Origin: Eucommia ulmoides
Taxonomy: Eukaryota > Streptophyta > Magnoliopsida > Garryales > Eucommiaceae
Assembly (NCBI GenBank): GCA_016647705.1
Contig: CM028334.1
Coordinates: forward strand, 14,120,402-14,184,401
Reading direction: 5' to 3'
DNA: 64,000 bases
The notes beneath the pieces were generated by a model. It was not told the DNA's origin, ran no database searches, and worked only from the letters and a program-made list of their open reading frames with translations. The translations under genes were made by a program, and so were the position numbers. Position 1 is the first letter of the stretch. Every line of letters begins with the position of its first letter. Shown piece after piece: positions 11,146 through 22,500 of the stretch.

Positions 11146-11745
11146 TCGCGACGAGACGAGCACCCCACGACAACGATTCCCCTTCCCCTCCCAACCTTCG
11201 GCGCATGTTCCCTCCCATTCCCATCATTCCACGCCTGTTCTGTCCCCCTCCCATTCTTCAGTACCTGTTTCGTTCCCCTCCCAACCTTCCGCGCCTTTCC
11301 CGACGGTAATCTTTCATCCAACGAGCTTTATATTTCCGGACCACCAGACGCCTTACAGCTCTTGGCAAAGGCACGCAGAGGCTTCAACATCAACGTTCTA
11401 TAATCCACATGAATCTGTGTTTCATCAGTATGCGTCAAGTGGTGGCCCCTATCATACTCCAACAGACGATGTTTACCACGTGTCAACGGATTTTCCACCA
11501 CCCTATCTGCCCATTTCACATGGCGGTCCTGTACGACAAGTATCACTTGTGTCGTGGACCTTTGGGGATGCAGATATGAGCTTCATTACACAGCTGACAG
11601 AGATACAAGATGACGATATGCAATAAAGGTTACATCAACATGCCAGTCATGGTGGGGAAGTAGAGACACAGGCAGGAGATGACGAACCCCTGCCTGTTCG
11701 GAGACAGAGAAAGAATACACGAAGGCCACGCTGCGGGACTGATTA

Positions 11746-12323
11746 GATTAGATTTTGTTTGTATTAATGTAATTTAAAAATTGCACAATTGATAAAATGA
11801 CATATTTAAACGGACTAGAAGATTACCAATTTTGTTACGAAAAATATTTTATTCAGAAATTTCGAATTAAAAAACGGTAATTAATTTATGTCCCAAATTG
11901 GCCCTTTTTTTTATTTTTTTTTATTTTTACATTCATACAAATTATATATAATTTTATTTTCAAAATATTTAAAATAATTATATATATATACATACATTTA
12001 AGATTCTGGTCGTGCATCGTGGGAAGGCCGGAATCAAAATTAATTTCGGCCGTCGCATGGCCAGAATCAAAATTGAATTTGTTAAGAATAAATAAAATTC
12101 AAGAAAATATTGTTAAAATAAACGCAGATTTTAATAAATTTGTTTAGTTTGTTGAATTTTTCTGAATCTAATTAAATATTTCTTTCTTTCTTTCTTTTTT
12201 TTTGTAATATTTTAAAAATGTTCAAATTTTTTTTTTTTTATTTATTTTTTTTTTTTTTTAAGAAAACAGCCGGAATCAAAATTTCAATTCCAACCTAAAT
12301 TTTTTTTTTTTTTGAACAACACT
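11746..12323. repeat. AT-rich DNA with GGCC hairpins downstream of the PMD gene
   Basis: Two hairpins like those upstream of the PMD gene lie near 12005-12032 and 12043-12066 (GGCC arms ending in GGAATC/AGAATC). The rest is poly-T and AT-rich. It probably pairs with the hairpin DNA at 1-2300 as the other flank of a PMD-carrying mobile unit; I cannot define exact ends. Confidence 0.4.
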
Positions 12324-13860
12324 TTTAAAACGCCTATTATTTAAAAGTTATTCACTTGTCCGTATTTACTTCTTCAAGTTTTATTACGTAGTCTTAGGAA
12401 CCCAGTTTACGTACAAAAGAATTGGGTTTGTTTCGGTTACGGATAAACCGTCTTTTGTTTAATCAAAGTTATAAAAAAAAAAAAAAAAAACTGCATCGTC
12501 ATCGAAACAACTCATCCGATCAACTTTGACAATTATTTAAAAGTTATCCACTAGTCCGTTTTTATTTCTTGAAGTTTTATTACGTAGCCTTAGGAACCTA
12601 GTTTAAGTACAAAAAATTGGGTTCATTTCGGTTACGGATATACCATCTTTTGTATACTCAAAGTTACCAAAAAAAAATGCATCATCATTGAAACAACTCA
12701 TCCGACCAACTTTGACGATTATTTAAAAATTATTCACTTGTCCGTTTTTACTTCTTCAAGTTTTATTACGTAGTCTTAAGAACCCAGTTTAAGTACAAAA
12801 AAATTGGGTTCATTTCGGTTACGGATAGACCGTCTTTTGTTTACTCAAAGTTGCCAAAAGAATTGGATTCATTTCAGTTACGTTGTCATCTTCATCGTCA
12901 TCATCAATTTCTTCCTCCAATTCAACCTGTCCCTTTATTTAATTTTACTTTTTTTTTTTTTGCACTTTCATCTCTGAAACCGTGGGTTTCAATTAAAAAG
13001 TGTTAATTAGATTTTTGTCCCTTTATTTTATTTTAATTTCTATTTTTTCTTTCATTGTTGGCACTTTCTCCGTTCGAGATTGAAGGTTCAGGATTCATCC
13101 CTGTTGCCATTCGTTTGAGGGGGTCCGTTCGTTGAATGTCGCCGTTTATTATATAATTTTAAAAAAAAATTATATTTAATACAAACCTTGGGATTCAATT
13201 AAAAAGTGTTAATTAGATTTTTGTCCCTTTATTTTATTTTAATTTCTATTTTTTCTTTTATTGTTCGCACTTTCGCCGTTCGAGATTGAAGGTTCAGGAT
13301 TCATTCCTGTCACTGTTTGTTTGAGGTGGTCCATTCGTTGACTGTCGCCATTTGTTATATAATTTTTTTTAAAAATTATATTTAATACAAACCTTGGGAT
13401 TCAATTAAAAAGTGTTAATTACATTTTCGTCCCTTTTTTTAATTTTAGTTTTCATTTTTTCTTTGGTTTTTTTTTTTTTTTTCACTTTCGTCTTTCAAAT
13501 TTTGGGTTTCAACTAAAAAGTGTTAACTATATTTTTGTCCCTATATTTAATTTTAATTTTATTTGGCACTTTCATCCCTGAAATCTTCGGTTTCAACTAA
13601 AAAGTGTTAATTACATTTTCTCCCCTTTAATTAATTTTAGTTTGTTTTTTTTTTTACATTTTCATCCTTGAAACTTTGGGTTCAATTACAAAGTATTAAT
13701 TACATTTTTGTCCCTTTGTTTAATTTTAGTTTCTATTTTTTCTATTATTGTGGGCACTTTCGTTCATGAAAACTTAAGTTTCATAAAGGAATTGCATTTT
13801 TATAGGAAACGCGTTTAATTTCTTTATGAAACTTAAATTTTCATGGATGAAAGTGCCAAC
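12324..13860 (+). repeat. Tandem repeat array, ~185 bp monomer plus a second repeat type
   Basis: About three copies of a ~185 bp monomer lie at 12324-12900. Marker words are ACGTAGTCTTAGGAACCCAG, GGTTACGGATA and CAACTCATCCGA. From about 12950 a different tandem unit takes over (TTCAATTAAAAAGTGTTAAT ... GGCACTTTCGTC), repeated five or more times. At 13750-13850 the DNA folds back on itself: GGCACTTTCGTTCATGAAAA and its near complement flank a short loop. Both repeat types recur in the same order at 18385-19320. No coding content. Confidence 0.8.
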
Positions 13861-14088
13861 AATAAAAGGGTCAAAGTGTCAATTTTCACTTTCACCTGTA
13901 CTCGTGTTTCTTGCATCTGCATAATTTAAGTGAGAACATAACAGGCCACCTACTACTGCTAGATCCTTTGAATTCAAGACGCTCAACTTCTATTTCCACA
14001 TTTTCTTCCATTGAAAAGACCATACACAATGTGTAGTCTAGTCTCAACTCCTAAGGCATTTGTCCATACCTAACGATATATTTTTTTA
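13861..14088. other. Unclassified spacer
   Basis: Mixed-composition DNA with no recognisable gene or repeat. It borders the GGGTTAAT-ended element on its right. Confidence 0.3.
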
Positions 14089-15259
14089 GGGTTAATCACA
14101 CTTTACCCCCTTGTGGTTTGGCCCATTTGCATTTTACCCCCTTGTGGTTTAAACGTCGCCACTTACCCCTCCTTTGGTCTTGGACTTAAGTGTCACGGTT
14201 AAAATTAAGGGTAATTTTGTCTATTCACTTTGAAATTAAGGGTAATTTTGTCATTTTGCTCTAACTAATTCAAGGGATCTATTTGCAAAATTTTCAAAAA
14301 CTAAAGGGTCAAAATGTATTTCTTCCTCTGCTCTCTCCCCTCCTGACGACGGTGGCGGCAGCGGCGAAGCTTCTGACATACATATACATACATACATATA
14401 CATACGAATTAGGGTTTCGATTTCGATTTCGAAACTGGGTTTCGATTTCGATTTCAAAATCGTTTTCGGAATCGGATTTCGAAATCGAAATCGAAATCGA
14501 AACCATCGTCTTCGTCTTCGCCATTACTTCGCCATCGTCTTCATCTTCTTCTCCGTTTCTTCTTCCTCTGCTCTCTCCCCTCCCGACGACGGTGGCGGCG
14601 GCAAAGCTTCCGACGCCTTCTCTCTCTCTCTTCTAGGTACCAACCACCCCCATATCGACCACCACCCACAGCGTCGGCCACCCCCAACCCAACCATCCAC
14701 GTATACATACAGATACATATACATACACAATACACATACACATACATATACATACGAACTAGGGTTTCGATTTCGATTTCGAAATTGATTTTGAAATTGA
14801 AATCGAAACCTAGTTTCGAAATCAATTTGGATTTCGAAATCGAAACCCTTGCGTTCGTCTTCGCCGTCGTCTTCTCCGTTTCGATTTCGATTTCGAGGGT
14901 TTTGATTTTGATTTCGAAATCGAAATTGAAATGGAGAGGATGGCGAAGAATACGAAGAAACAATGAGGGAGATCAGACGAAGAAGAAGAAATGAATTGGA
15001 AAAAATTGCATTTATGGCCCTTTAAGTTTTCAAATAGTATTAAAATAACCCTTACCCAATTTTTTTAAGGGTATAAATGTTATTTCATACTATTTAATGG
15101 ATTTCCGTTGACTTCCGTCCATTGACCACTAGAGTTAATGGAAAATGTTACCGTGGCACTTAAGTCCAAAACCACAGAGCAGGTAAGTGGCGATGTTTAA
15201 ACCACAAGGGGTAAAATGCAAATGGGTCAAACAACAAAGGGGTAAAGTGTAATTAACCC
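14089..15259. mobile_element. MULE-like element with GGGTTAATCACACTTTACCC ends, carrying cargo
   Basis: Terminal inverted repeats of about 70 bp start GGGTTAATCACACTTTACCC on the left; the right end is their complement. Flanks are T-rich, so a target duplication is compatible but not diagnostic. The core contains host-like or low-complexity DNA: two copies of a CTCTGCTCTCTCCCCTCC...GACGACGGTGGCGGC segment (near 14320 and 14565), and long runs of the hexamer TTTCGA/TCGAAA pairing both ways (14411-14510 and 14760-14930). The ends are shared with the small foldback MITEs elsewhere in this window. One of those (43214-43478) has a perfect 9 bp target duplication, which points to the Mutator superfamily. 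Confidence 0.7.
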
Positions 15260-15635
15260 TTTTTTTTTTATCACTAAAGTGGGTGTTTTAGTGTAGTTTG
15301 AGATTATTATATATTTGATATCTCAGGTTCTAAATTTATTTCAATCATGTAAGATTAATTTTTTTTTAAGTATTTTCAACGAAAAATAAATTGTAATCTT
15401 AATGGTAACATTTTCGTAATTTCATCATTCTAATAAACCTATATGTTTTTTTCTAAATTTTTTATAACAACGATTGTTCAGAAAAATTAGAGAAGGAGAT
15501 TGAATCATCGTTAGGAAAAAATCTGCTAGATTTAATGCAATTAAAAAAAGACAAAAATATTTCCATTAGAAAGTCTCATGTTGAGAATAACTTAATTTTT
15601 GTCCAAAATCATTAATAATATTTTTAGTTTTGTGA
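15260..15635. other. AT-rich spacer
   Basis: No gene seen. AT-rich DNA joining the GGGTTAAT element to the inverted ~185 bp repeat array. Confidence 0.3.
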
Positions 15636-16148
15636 GATTGGAACAATTTTTTTGACAACTTTGATGACAAAAAACGGTTTATTCGTAACCAAAATGAACT
15701 CAATTTTTTTGTATGTAAACTGCGTTCTTAAGGCTACGTAATAGAACTTAAAAAAGTAAAAACGAACAAGTGAATAACTTTTAAATAATCGTTAAAGTTG
15801 GTAGAATTAGTTGTTTAGATGACGTTGCAGTTTTTTTGACAACTTTGAGTTAACAAAAGATGACCTATCCGTAACCGAAATGAACTTAATTTTTTTGTAC
15901 GTAAACTGGGTTCCTAAGGCTACGTAATAAAACTTAAAAAAGTAAAAACGGATTGGTGAATGACTTTTAAATAATCATCAAAGTTGGTCAAATGAGTTGT
16001 TTCGATGACGTGCAGTTTTTTTGGCAACTTTGAGTTAACAAAAGATGGTCTATCCGTAACCGAAATGAACCCAATTTTTTTGCATGTAAATTAGGTTCCT
16101 AATATGATGTTGTAAAACTTAAAAATATAGAAACAAACTAGTGAATAA
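15636..16148 (-). repeat. ~185 bp tandem repeats, inverted orientation
   Basis: Three copies of the 12.3 kb monomer run on the opposite strand. Successive AACTTTGAGTTAACAAAAGA words start near 15841 and 16026, giving a period of about 185 bp. The array is cut by a solo LTR at 16149 and resumes at 18207. Confidence 0.8.
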
Positions 16149-18206
16149 TGCTGGCCCAGTAGAATACCCAAGAGGGGGGTGAATTGGGTAATTAAAAAAT
16201 ATTATTAGAATAAAACTAGAATAAATCAAATAATTAATTTTATGTCTAAATTAATTATTATCTTTGTACTACAGCGGAATTAATCAATCAACTAAGTGCA
16301 CACCCAAACAGCAAAAATAAATAAATTAATAATGCATCACGCCAAAATATATCATGGTTTACTAAGCTATTCTTGGCTAGTCTAGTCCTTCGAGCCCCAT
16401 AGAGATTTGCACCCACTAATTCTCAAGATTCCTTTAAAGGTAGGAACCAAACCTGCACACCGATTCTTTTACAAACTCAGAATCAGCCTTTACAATTTCC
16501 TTTTCTCAGGCAAAGGAATAACCTCTACTTTTTACAGGTTCAAGAATAACCTATCTTTTTACAGACTAAATATTAACCTAATTCTTTTAATCACTACGGC
16601 TCAACGATCAAAACCTCTCACAAAACACTCCAAATATCCTTTTACCCGGTAAGGATTGAACCGTTACAAAATCACTTAACAAAAAATGCAATTCTTATCC
16701 AAGAAGAATCACTACCTTAATCTCTTTTCAGGAAGAGACTAAAAGTCTTCTACCTTTGATTAAATGTCCCCAATCATATTTAATCCGTCACAACTCACCA
16801 ATACAAAAATTGATAAGTAAATGTCACTTGGAGCTTCTACCACCTCAGTCAAATAAAAACTCAATTAATATACCAACTAGTGATAGAAATACGTGAGATA
16901 CAAAAATCTGATTTTAACAAGAATATACGTGGCAAATTGGAGCACGTAATCAGATTTAATAAATTGTTTAGAGAATATTTTCTTCAAAAATCAAAAATAA
17001 TTTCTAAGATCAATTTCTAAAATAAAATAATAAACAATAAATAATATGGAAAGATCTCACCTGGAATCCACAGAAATAATGATTAGAATAATATAACTTC
17101 AAATCCGGTATCAGCAAGAATAGATCACAGTTGATTATCAAGATCACTCTTAGAATTGCTCACAAACTCTCAGAAAGATATTTCTTAGAAAAGCTCACTC
17201 TTATGATATGATACGATTTCTCTCTTATTTTCTACTACATAATATATGAAATTCACAGGTCTATTTAAAAGAATATGTAATCAGCCTTCTAACGGCTAGT
17301 TTACAAGTGTCATGACAATTAAACGCTCTTATAGACCCCTTATATCATAATGACTTCATTTAGGTTCAATTTCACTTAAAAACAACTTTCAAATCACTCA
17401 ATTAAATCCCCAAAGTATAATAATAGAAACTATTTCATATACCAAATTGAGAAACATTAATATTTAATATACCAAATCAATAGGATTTAATTTATATATG
17501 AACCATTTATTAAATATCACTCAAATCCAAACAAAAAATGACTACTTTTCGATATGATTTCGGATCAAACATTATCCTGAAACAGAGCACTCAGTCGACT
17601 GCCCAGTCGACTTGACGATTCAGGGAGTAGCCTATTCAGTTCATCGGTCGACCGCTCGGTCGACTCTTCGATTAAGAGAGTTTGTCTATCTTTCACCGGT
17701 CGATTTGTCAGTCGACTCTTCGATTTAGAGAGTTCAGCCACCATTGGCTGTTCGACTCCTCAGTCGACTACTCCCTTCTGGATTTTTTCTCTAATCTCGT
17801 TTTTTTCTCACTTTCTTTTAAGATTTTGCCCCTTTATCCATTTTCACCCTTAAATAAGCTCCACTAATATTCTTATATTTCATTTTAGTCATTCAAGATT
17901 ATTTCTTTTCCATTCACATAGGAGCAAATAATTACACTTAACCAAAACACACATAAAAAAAAAAAAAAATCATTTTGTGCCATGTGTGTTCCTAAATGGG
18001 ATATTAAGAGTTAAGATTCACTTTGGTTGTTTTCCATAATTTCTTCAAACTCTTAAATCTTCTTCATCATCTTGATATTTTCATCTAGCATCCATTCAAT
18101 TTGACATCTTCATTATTGGAACTTTAAATCATTGAAACACTTAATCAAATATTAGTTCCACAAAAGCATCAATATTTAATTGTTTATCAAAATCTTAGGA
18201 TCAACA
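16149..18206 (-). mobile_element. Solo LTR, Ty1/Copia SIRE/Maximus-like
   Basis: A 2,058 bp unit has TG...CA ends (minus-strand start TGTTGATCCTAAGATTTTGA) and a perfect 5 bp target duplication AATAA (16144-16148 and 18207-18211). No internal region is present, so it is a solo LTR. The minus-strand start and the CACCCCCCTCTTGGGTATTC word near the other end are typical of SIRE/Maximus Copia LTRs. Repeated CAGTCGAC/GGTCGAC words (17590-17770) also fit. The tandem-repeat monomer continues exactly across the insertion. Confidence 0.85.
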
Positions 18207-18384
18207 AATAACTTTTAAATAATCATCAAAAGTTGGTCGAAGTAGCTATTTTGGATGAATTTTTTTACGATTTGTATAACATTGGAAAAGGGTGTAGGCG
18301 CAACTTCTAGTAATATTTTAATTTAGGTAGTTGTGTCTACACCCTTCTTCAATGTTATACAAATCGTAAAAAAATTCATTCAAA
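18207..18384. repeat. Large hairpin joining opposed repeat arrays
   Basis: Arms of roughly 100 bp, for example ACGATTTGTATAACATTGGA on the left and its near complement on the right, flank a short loop around 18300-18325. The hairpin sits exactly where the inverted array (15636-18250) turns into the direct array (from 18385), so it is the centre of a foldback structure. Confidence 0.8.
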
Positions 18385-19320
18385 ATAGCTCATTTGATCA
18401 ACTTTGACAATTATTTAATAGTTATTCACTAGTCCGTCTATACTTTTTTAAGTTTTATAATGTAACCTTAGGAACCCAGTTTACGTACAAAAAAAAAGGA
18501 TTCATTTCAGTTACGGATAGACCATCTTTTTTTAACTCAAAGTTGCCAAAAAATATTGCACGTCATCAAAACAACTCATTCGACCAACTTTGCTGATTAT
18601 TTAAAAGTTATTCACCAATTCTTTTTTACTTTTTTAAGTTTTATTCTGTAGCCTTAGGAACCCAGTTTACGTATAAAAAATTTGGGTTCATTTAGGTTAT
18701 GGATAGGCCATCTTTTGTTAACTCAAAATTGTCAAAAAAAATTGCATCGTCATCGAAACAACTCATTTGACCAACTTTGAAAATTATTTAAAAGTTAGTC
18801 ACTTGTCCGTTTTTACTTTTTCAAGTTTTATTACGTAACCTTAGGAACCCAGTTTACGTACAAAAAAAATGGATTTTATTTCAGTTATGGATAGGTCGTC
18901 TTTTGTTTACTGAAAGTTGCAAAAAAACAGCATCGTCATCGAAACAACTAATCCGACCAACTTTGACGATTATTTAAAAGGTTCAACTAAAAAGTGTTAA
19001 TTATATTTTTGCTCCTATATTTAATTTTAATTTTTTTTTTGGCACTTTCATTCCTGAAATCTTGGATTTCAACTAAAAAGTGTTAATTACATTTTCTCCC
19101 CTTTAATTAATTTTAGTTTTTTTTTTTTACATTTTCATCCCTGAAACTTTGGGTTCAATTAAAAAGTATTAATTACATTTTTATCTATTTGTTTAATTTT
19201 AGTTTCTATTTTTTCTATTATTGTTGGCACTTTCGTCCACGAACACTTAGGTTTCATAAATGAATTGCGTTTTTATTGGAAACGTGTTTAATTTCTTTAT
19301 GAAAGTCATTTTTAATGTGT
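18385..19320 (+). repeat. ~185 bp tandem repeats and second repeat type, direct orientation
   Basis: About four copies of the ~185 bp monomer to 18980, then the AAAAAGTGTTAAT/GGCACTTTC repeat type to about 19310, in the same order as at 12324-13860. This supports duplication of the whole block. Confidence 0.8.
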
Positions 19321-19700
19321 CGTTAATATTTTTTAAAATTAATTACATTTACCAAATAATTATAATTTATATTTAATTTTTAATTTTGAAATATTAAATA
19401 AACTTTAAAATTATCATAATTTATTCACCACTTTATAATATATATATATATAAGAATAAATAAAAAAAATGGGATGGGGGCTGGGACATGGGGGCATGGG
19501 GGTGGTAGGGGCATGGGGAGAGGGGGGGGCTACCAGTGTGGCAGCCCCATTTGGTGAAATCGGCCTTGTCACGGCCGGTTTCACCAAGAAAAAAAAAATG
19601 GAACCTGGCCGTAAGATGGTCTGTTAGACCCATTTTTGAAAAAAAGATAAAAAGGGACCCCTTTGCGTAATATGACAACTTTTTAGTGGCTTCATTGCTC
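19321..19700. mobile_element. Right end of the foldback/MULE-like element
   Basis: A G-rich stretch (GGGATGGGGG-type, 19470-19530), a GGCC hairpin (19559-19585) and an AT-rich end containing GACCCATTTTT and AAAAGGGACCC match the right terminal part of the complete foldback element at 37337-39301. The border abuts the SSL pseudogene. The corresponding left end was not found with confidence. Confidence 0.55.
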
Positions 19701-19707
19701 CCAATAG

Positions 19708-20558
19708 GTCCAAGGCATTGTGTGACGGCATCGATGACGTAAGCTTGGGAAACCGTTGCGGGAGACCCTTAGGTATTGGATACTATCGTCGTAAAGGCGA
19801 AATATACATAGCCGATGCTTATTATGGGCTCTACGTTATTGGGCCCAATGGCGGACTTGCAAAACAACTTGCCACCGGGGTCGAAGGTGTGCCCTTTAGA
19901 TTTCCAGATGATACTGATATTGATCAACATACCGGCGTCGTGTACATGACGGATGCTAGTTCCGTATACGGATTAGAGTACGTAAATTTCTTTGTGTTTC
20001 CATATGATATTTATTATTGTGTTACAAGGATAGATTGGATGATGTTACTAATTATTATACTCCACATATACGTGTTTTACAGTGAAGCCAATCTTGTGCT
20101 TTCTCGCCGTGACGCAACAGAAAGATTAATAAAATATGATCCCAAAACTAAACAAGTTACAGTTTTGATAAAAGGACTTTGTGGTGGAGTAGGGATGGCA
20201 GTTAGTCAAGATGGTTAGTTTATTATTGTCTCTGAATATGTCATTCAAAGGCTTCAAAAGTATTGGTTAAGAGGTCCTAAAGCAAAATACAGCTAAAATT
20301 TTATTGAACCTCCCAAGTCGTCCAAATAAGATCGTGAGAACTAAAACTGGGGACTTTTGGGTGAAAGTGACTCTCGTTGTACAAAACACCACCACACTCA
20401 TTGGGTACAAGATAAACGGAGATGGCATCATTCTACAAACACAAACTTTCACCCCAGAATTCGATACTACATTGATCACTGAAGTCCATGAACACAGAGG
20501 TGCCCTCTATTTAGGATCTTTGTTTTTTGACCATGTGGGTGTTCAACGGACCTTTTAG
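19708..20558 (+). pseudogene. Strictosidine synthase-like pseudogene, exons 2 and 3
   Basis: Exon 2 (19708-19977) is exactly 270 bp, the same length as exon 2 of the intact SSL gene at 32624-34245. It reads CDGIDDVSLGNRCGRPLGIG, IADAYYGLYVIGPNGGLAKQ and GVVYMTDASSVYGLE. After a 105 bp intron, exon 3 (from about 20083) gives NLVLSRRDATERLIKYDP, YVIQRLQKYWLRGPKA, then RPNKIVRTKTGDFWV and LITEVHEHRGALYLGSL. Exon 1 and its promoter are missing: the sequence starts at the border of a foldback element. There is an in-frame stop near 20216 and a frameshift near 20285. The position of the strictosidine synthase catalytic Glu is Thr (LITEVHEH), as in the intact gene. It is a truncated, inactive relative in opposite orientation to the intact copy. 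Confidence 0.9.
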
Positions 20559-22495
20559 CACTTGCAATAACAAATATCAATTGCCATAAGAAAATATCAT
20601 TCATTAATTAAATCTGCACAAAAATAAATCATTCTTTTTATAGATATATTGTATTTATATTTCTTTATTCTTTCTTAAGTACGGTGCCATAGGGCTCCTA
20701 GAATTTTTCATCGGCTGTCGATTTGTATACTTAATGTTATCCTCTCGGAATCGAAGTTATTTTGTTCGTTAATCAACTTTACCACATATTATTGTTACAT
20801 GCTATACACTAACGTGTTAAGAATTTGATCGTCTATGATTGCTCTTCCATGTAACAAAGTCGTCATTTGATTTACTTCTTGTGCACAACATGTTGGCTTG
20901 TCTATTATTTTCTAAACAATGTATCAAAAAGAAAATTATTCAAGTCACCAGTATTTGGTATCCATTCAACCATTGGAATGTTGTATATGGCTGAGATATG
21001 GGTAGAGCTCTATTGACCGCCTTGTTTTGTACACTAAATATATTAGTATGTTCACTAGAATGTTCATTTCCTAAAGAATAACCAACCGGATTTTATTTTA
21101 TTATTTAATGAATGTGAAAAAGTTTTTCCTTCCGAATAGTCCCTTTGACTCTTCCGTCGAAGTAAATCTAATCAAAATTCCATTAGTACAGAATATATTT
21201 CCTTTTTGATTATGCTATTAATCAATAAGGCAAATTTCTTCCTTCAAAATTATAAAATTCAACTTACTATAACTAACTTGTGTGTAAACATTAACCCAAG
21301 TTAACAAAAAAAAAAATGTATAACGATAACATTATGAACAAATTAAAATCCGTTTTCGTATTGTCTTAGTGTCGACACACTGTAACAAACAAAAAAAAGT
21401 GGGCAAATATGATTTACTGTATTGACCTTCACTTTTACATTGTGTTGTCAACACAATCTGAAGATGCCAATGTCATTGTTAACATTAACAACGAGGGTCA
21501 AAACAGAGTAATAGAAAAAGTAGGACATAAAATTAAATGGAAATATAAATACATATTTTATTAAAAAAGAGAAATTTATTATGTAGTCCTTAAGAGATAT
21601 ATAAATCATAAAGTAGAACCCCAACTAACTTAACAAAGTTTTTAGTCCTCAAAGATGTTTTAGAAAATAGTCCTTACTTATTTGACCTTTTTTTTTTTTC
21701 CCATTATTTATATACAATGTCGTTCCGTAAAAAAAAAAAAACACAACGTGAACATTGAAAAAATCTAAGATCAACGAAAAACCAAGTGGCGTGAACGTTT
21801 CGTCAAAACCACGTTAACATTCACCCAAAGCTACCCAGAACAAACAAATGAAGACAACGAAAACCCATTAAGCTCAACAGAAAGAAAAAAAAAGTGCCAT
21901 CAACATTCACTAGCCATGAATGACACATTCACCACGAACTACTAAAATTGCTATGAACTTTATCGAACCGAAACGAAACAAACAATCAATATGAAAATCA
22001 TTGAGAACATACCTAAAATCAACAAAAAAAAAAATTCACAATGAATTAACAAAACTCCACCACAATCAACAAAAATCAAACACATCCGAACCCCAGTGTG
22101 AGCATACAAAAATACACAATCAAGACCTATAAAGACCCCTAAAGATCAACGGAAAAACATTTGGGTAAATCAATAAGATCTCAACAAATATCCACAAATC
22201 AAAACAAATCTAGGCCAGTGTGAACATTCACACCAGCACAAATCAAGAGCAATGAAAAAAGGTCCTAAAAATGAATAAAAAAACGAACCAACGTGAACAT
22301 GAAGCAAATTGCAAATGAACATCCTCCAACCGACGCGGTGGAAACAAACAATTAGATCTAAAATGAACATGAACATTCAGATCTAAAATGAACATGACCA
22401 TGAACTTGTTCAATGGAATTTCCAATATCTGAATTGGGGAGGATAGAGACAAAGAGAGAGAGAAAGAAAGAGAGTGAAAGATCCGAAGCTGGATG
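20559..22495. other. Intergenic DNA, no recognisable gene
   Basis: Moderately AT-rich DNA. Between about 21560 and 22495 are A-rich stretches with repeated short words (AACATTCA, AAATGAACATGA) that continue after the retrotransposon at 28040. The LTR element at 22501 is therefore inserted inside an older repeat-like unit. No conserved coding sequence recognised. Confidence 0.35.
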
Positions 22496-22500
22496 ATGGT

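Larger units (their letters stand above)
2641..11745 (+). pseudogene. Plant mobile domain (PMD/MAIN-like) gene, disrupted by a CACTA element
   Basis: Exons read by eye: 2641-2727, about 2818-3479, 3578-3784, 3870-4310, and 4395-4525 continuing at 11149-11745. The translation matches the plant mobile domain family (proteins often annotated serine/threonine phosphatase 7 long form homolog, or MAIN-like). Visible signatures are AGFYGIYRLGNRKLDHPLIT, then SEECTVILQDVGILLGLP, ARAYILHKIGGVLFPDKS, IWAWERLPVIRPQRL and a tail rich in Pro/Ser/His ending in a basic RRQRKNTRRPRCGTD. Family members act in gene silencing and meristem upkeep (MAIN, MAIL1) or travel inside MULE and other transposons. This copy has several in-frame stops, and its last exon is split by a 6.6 kb CACTA insertion, so it is not functional as read. 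Splice borders between conserved blocks are all GT-AG. Flanking GGCC-hairpin DNA suggests the gene was mobile-element cargo rather than a resident host gene; that part is inference. Confidence 0.85.

Noticed and set aside
14251-14994. Open frames with repeated Ile-Ser, Glu-Ile or Arg-Asn words
   Set aside because: Translations of the TTTCGA/TCGAAA hexamer runs; a hexamer repeat is open in several frames by nature.
12324-19320. Regularly spaced repeats considered as a CRISPR-like array
   Set aside because: Units are ~185 bp with no unique spacers, lie in plant nuclear DNA and sit inside transposon arms.
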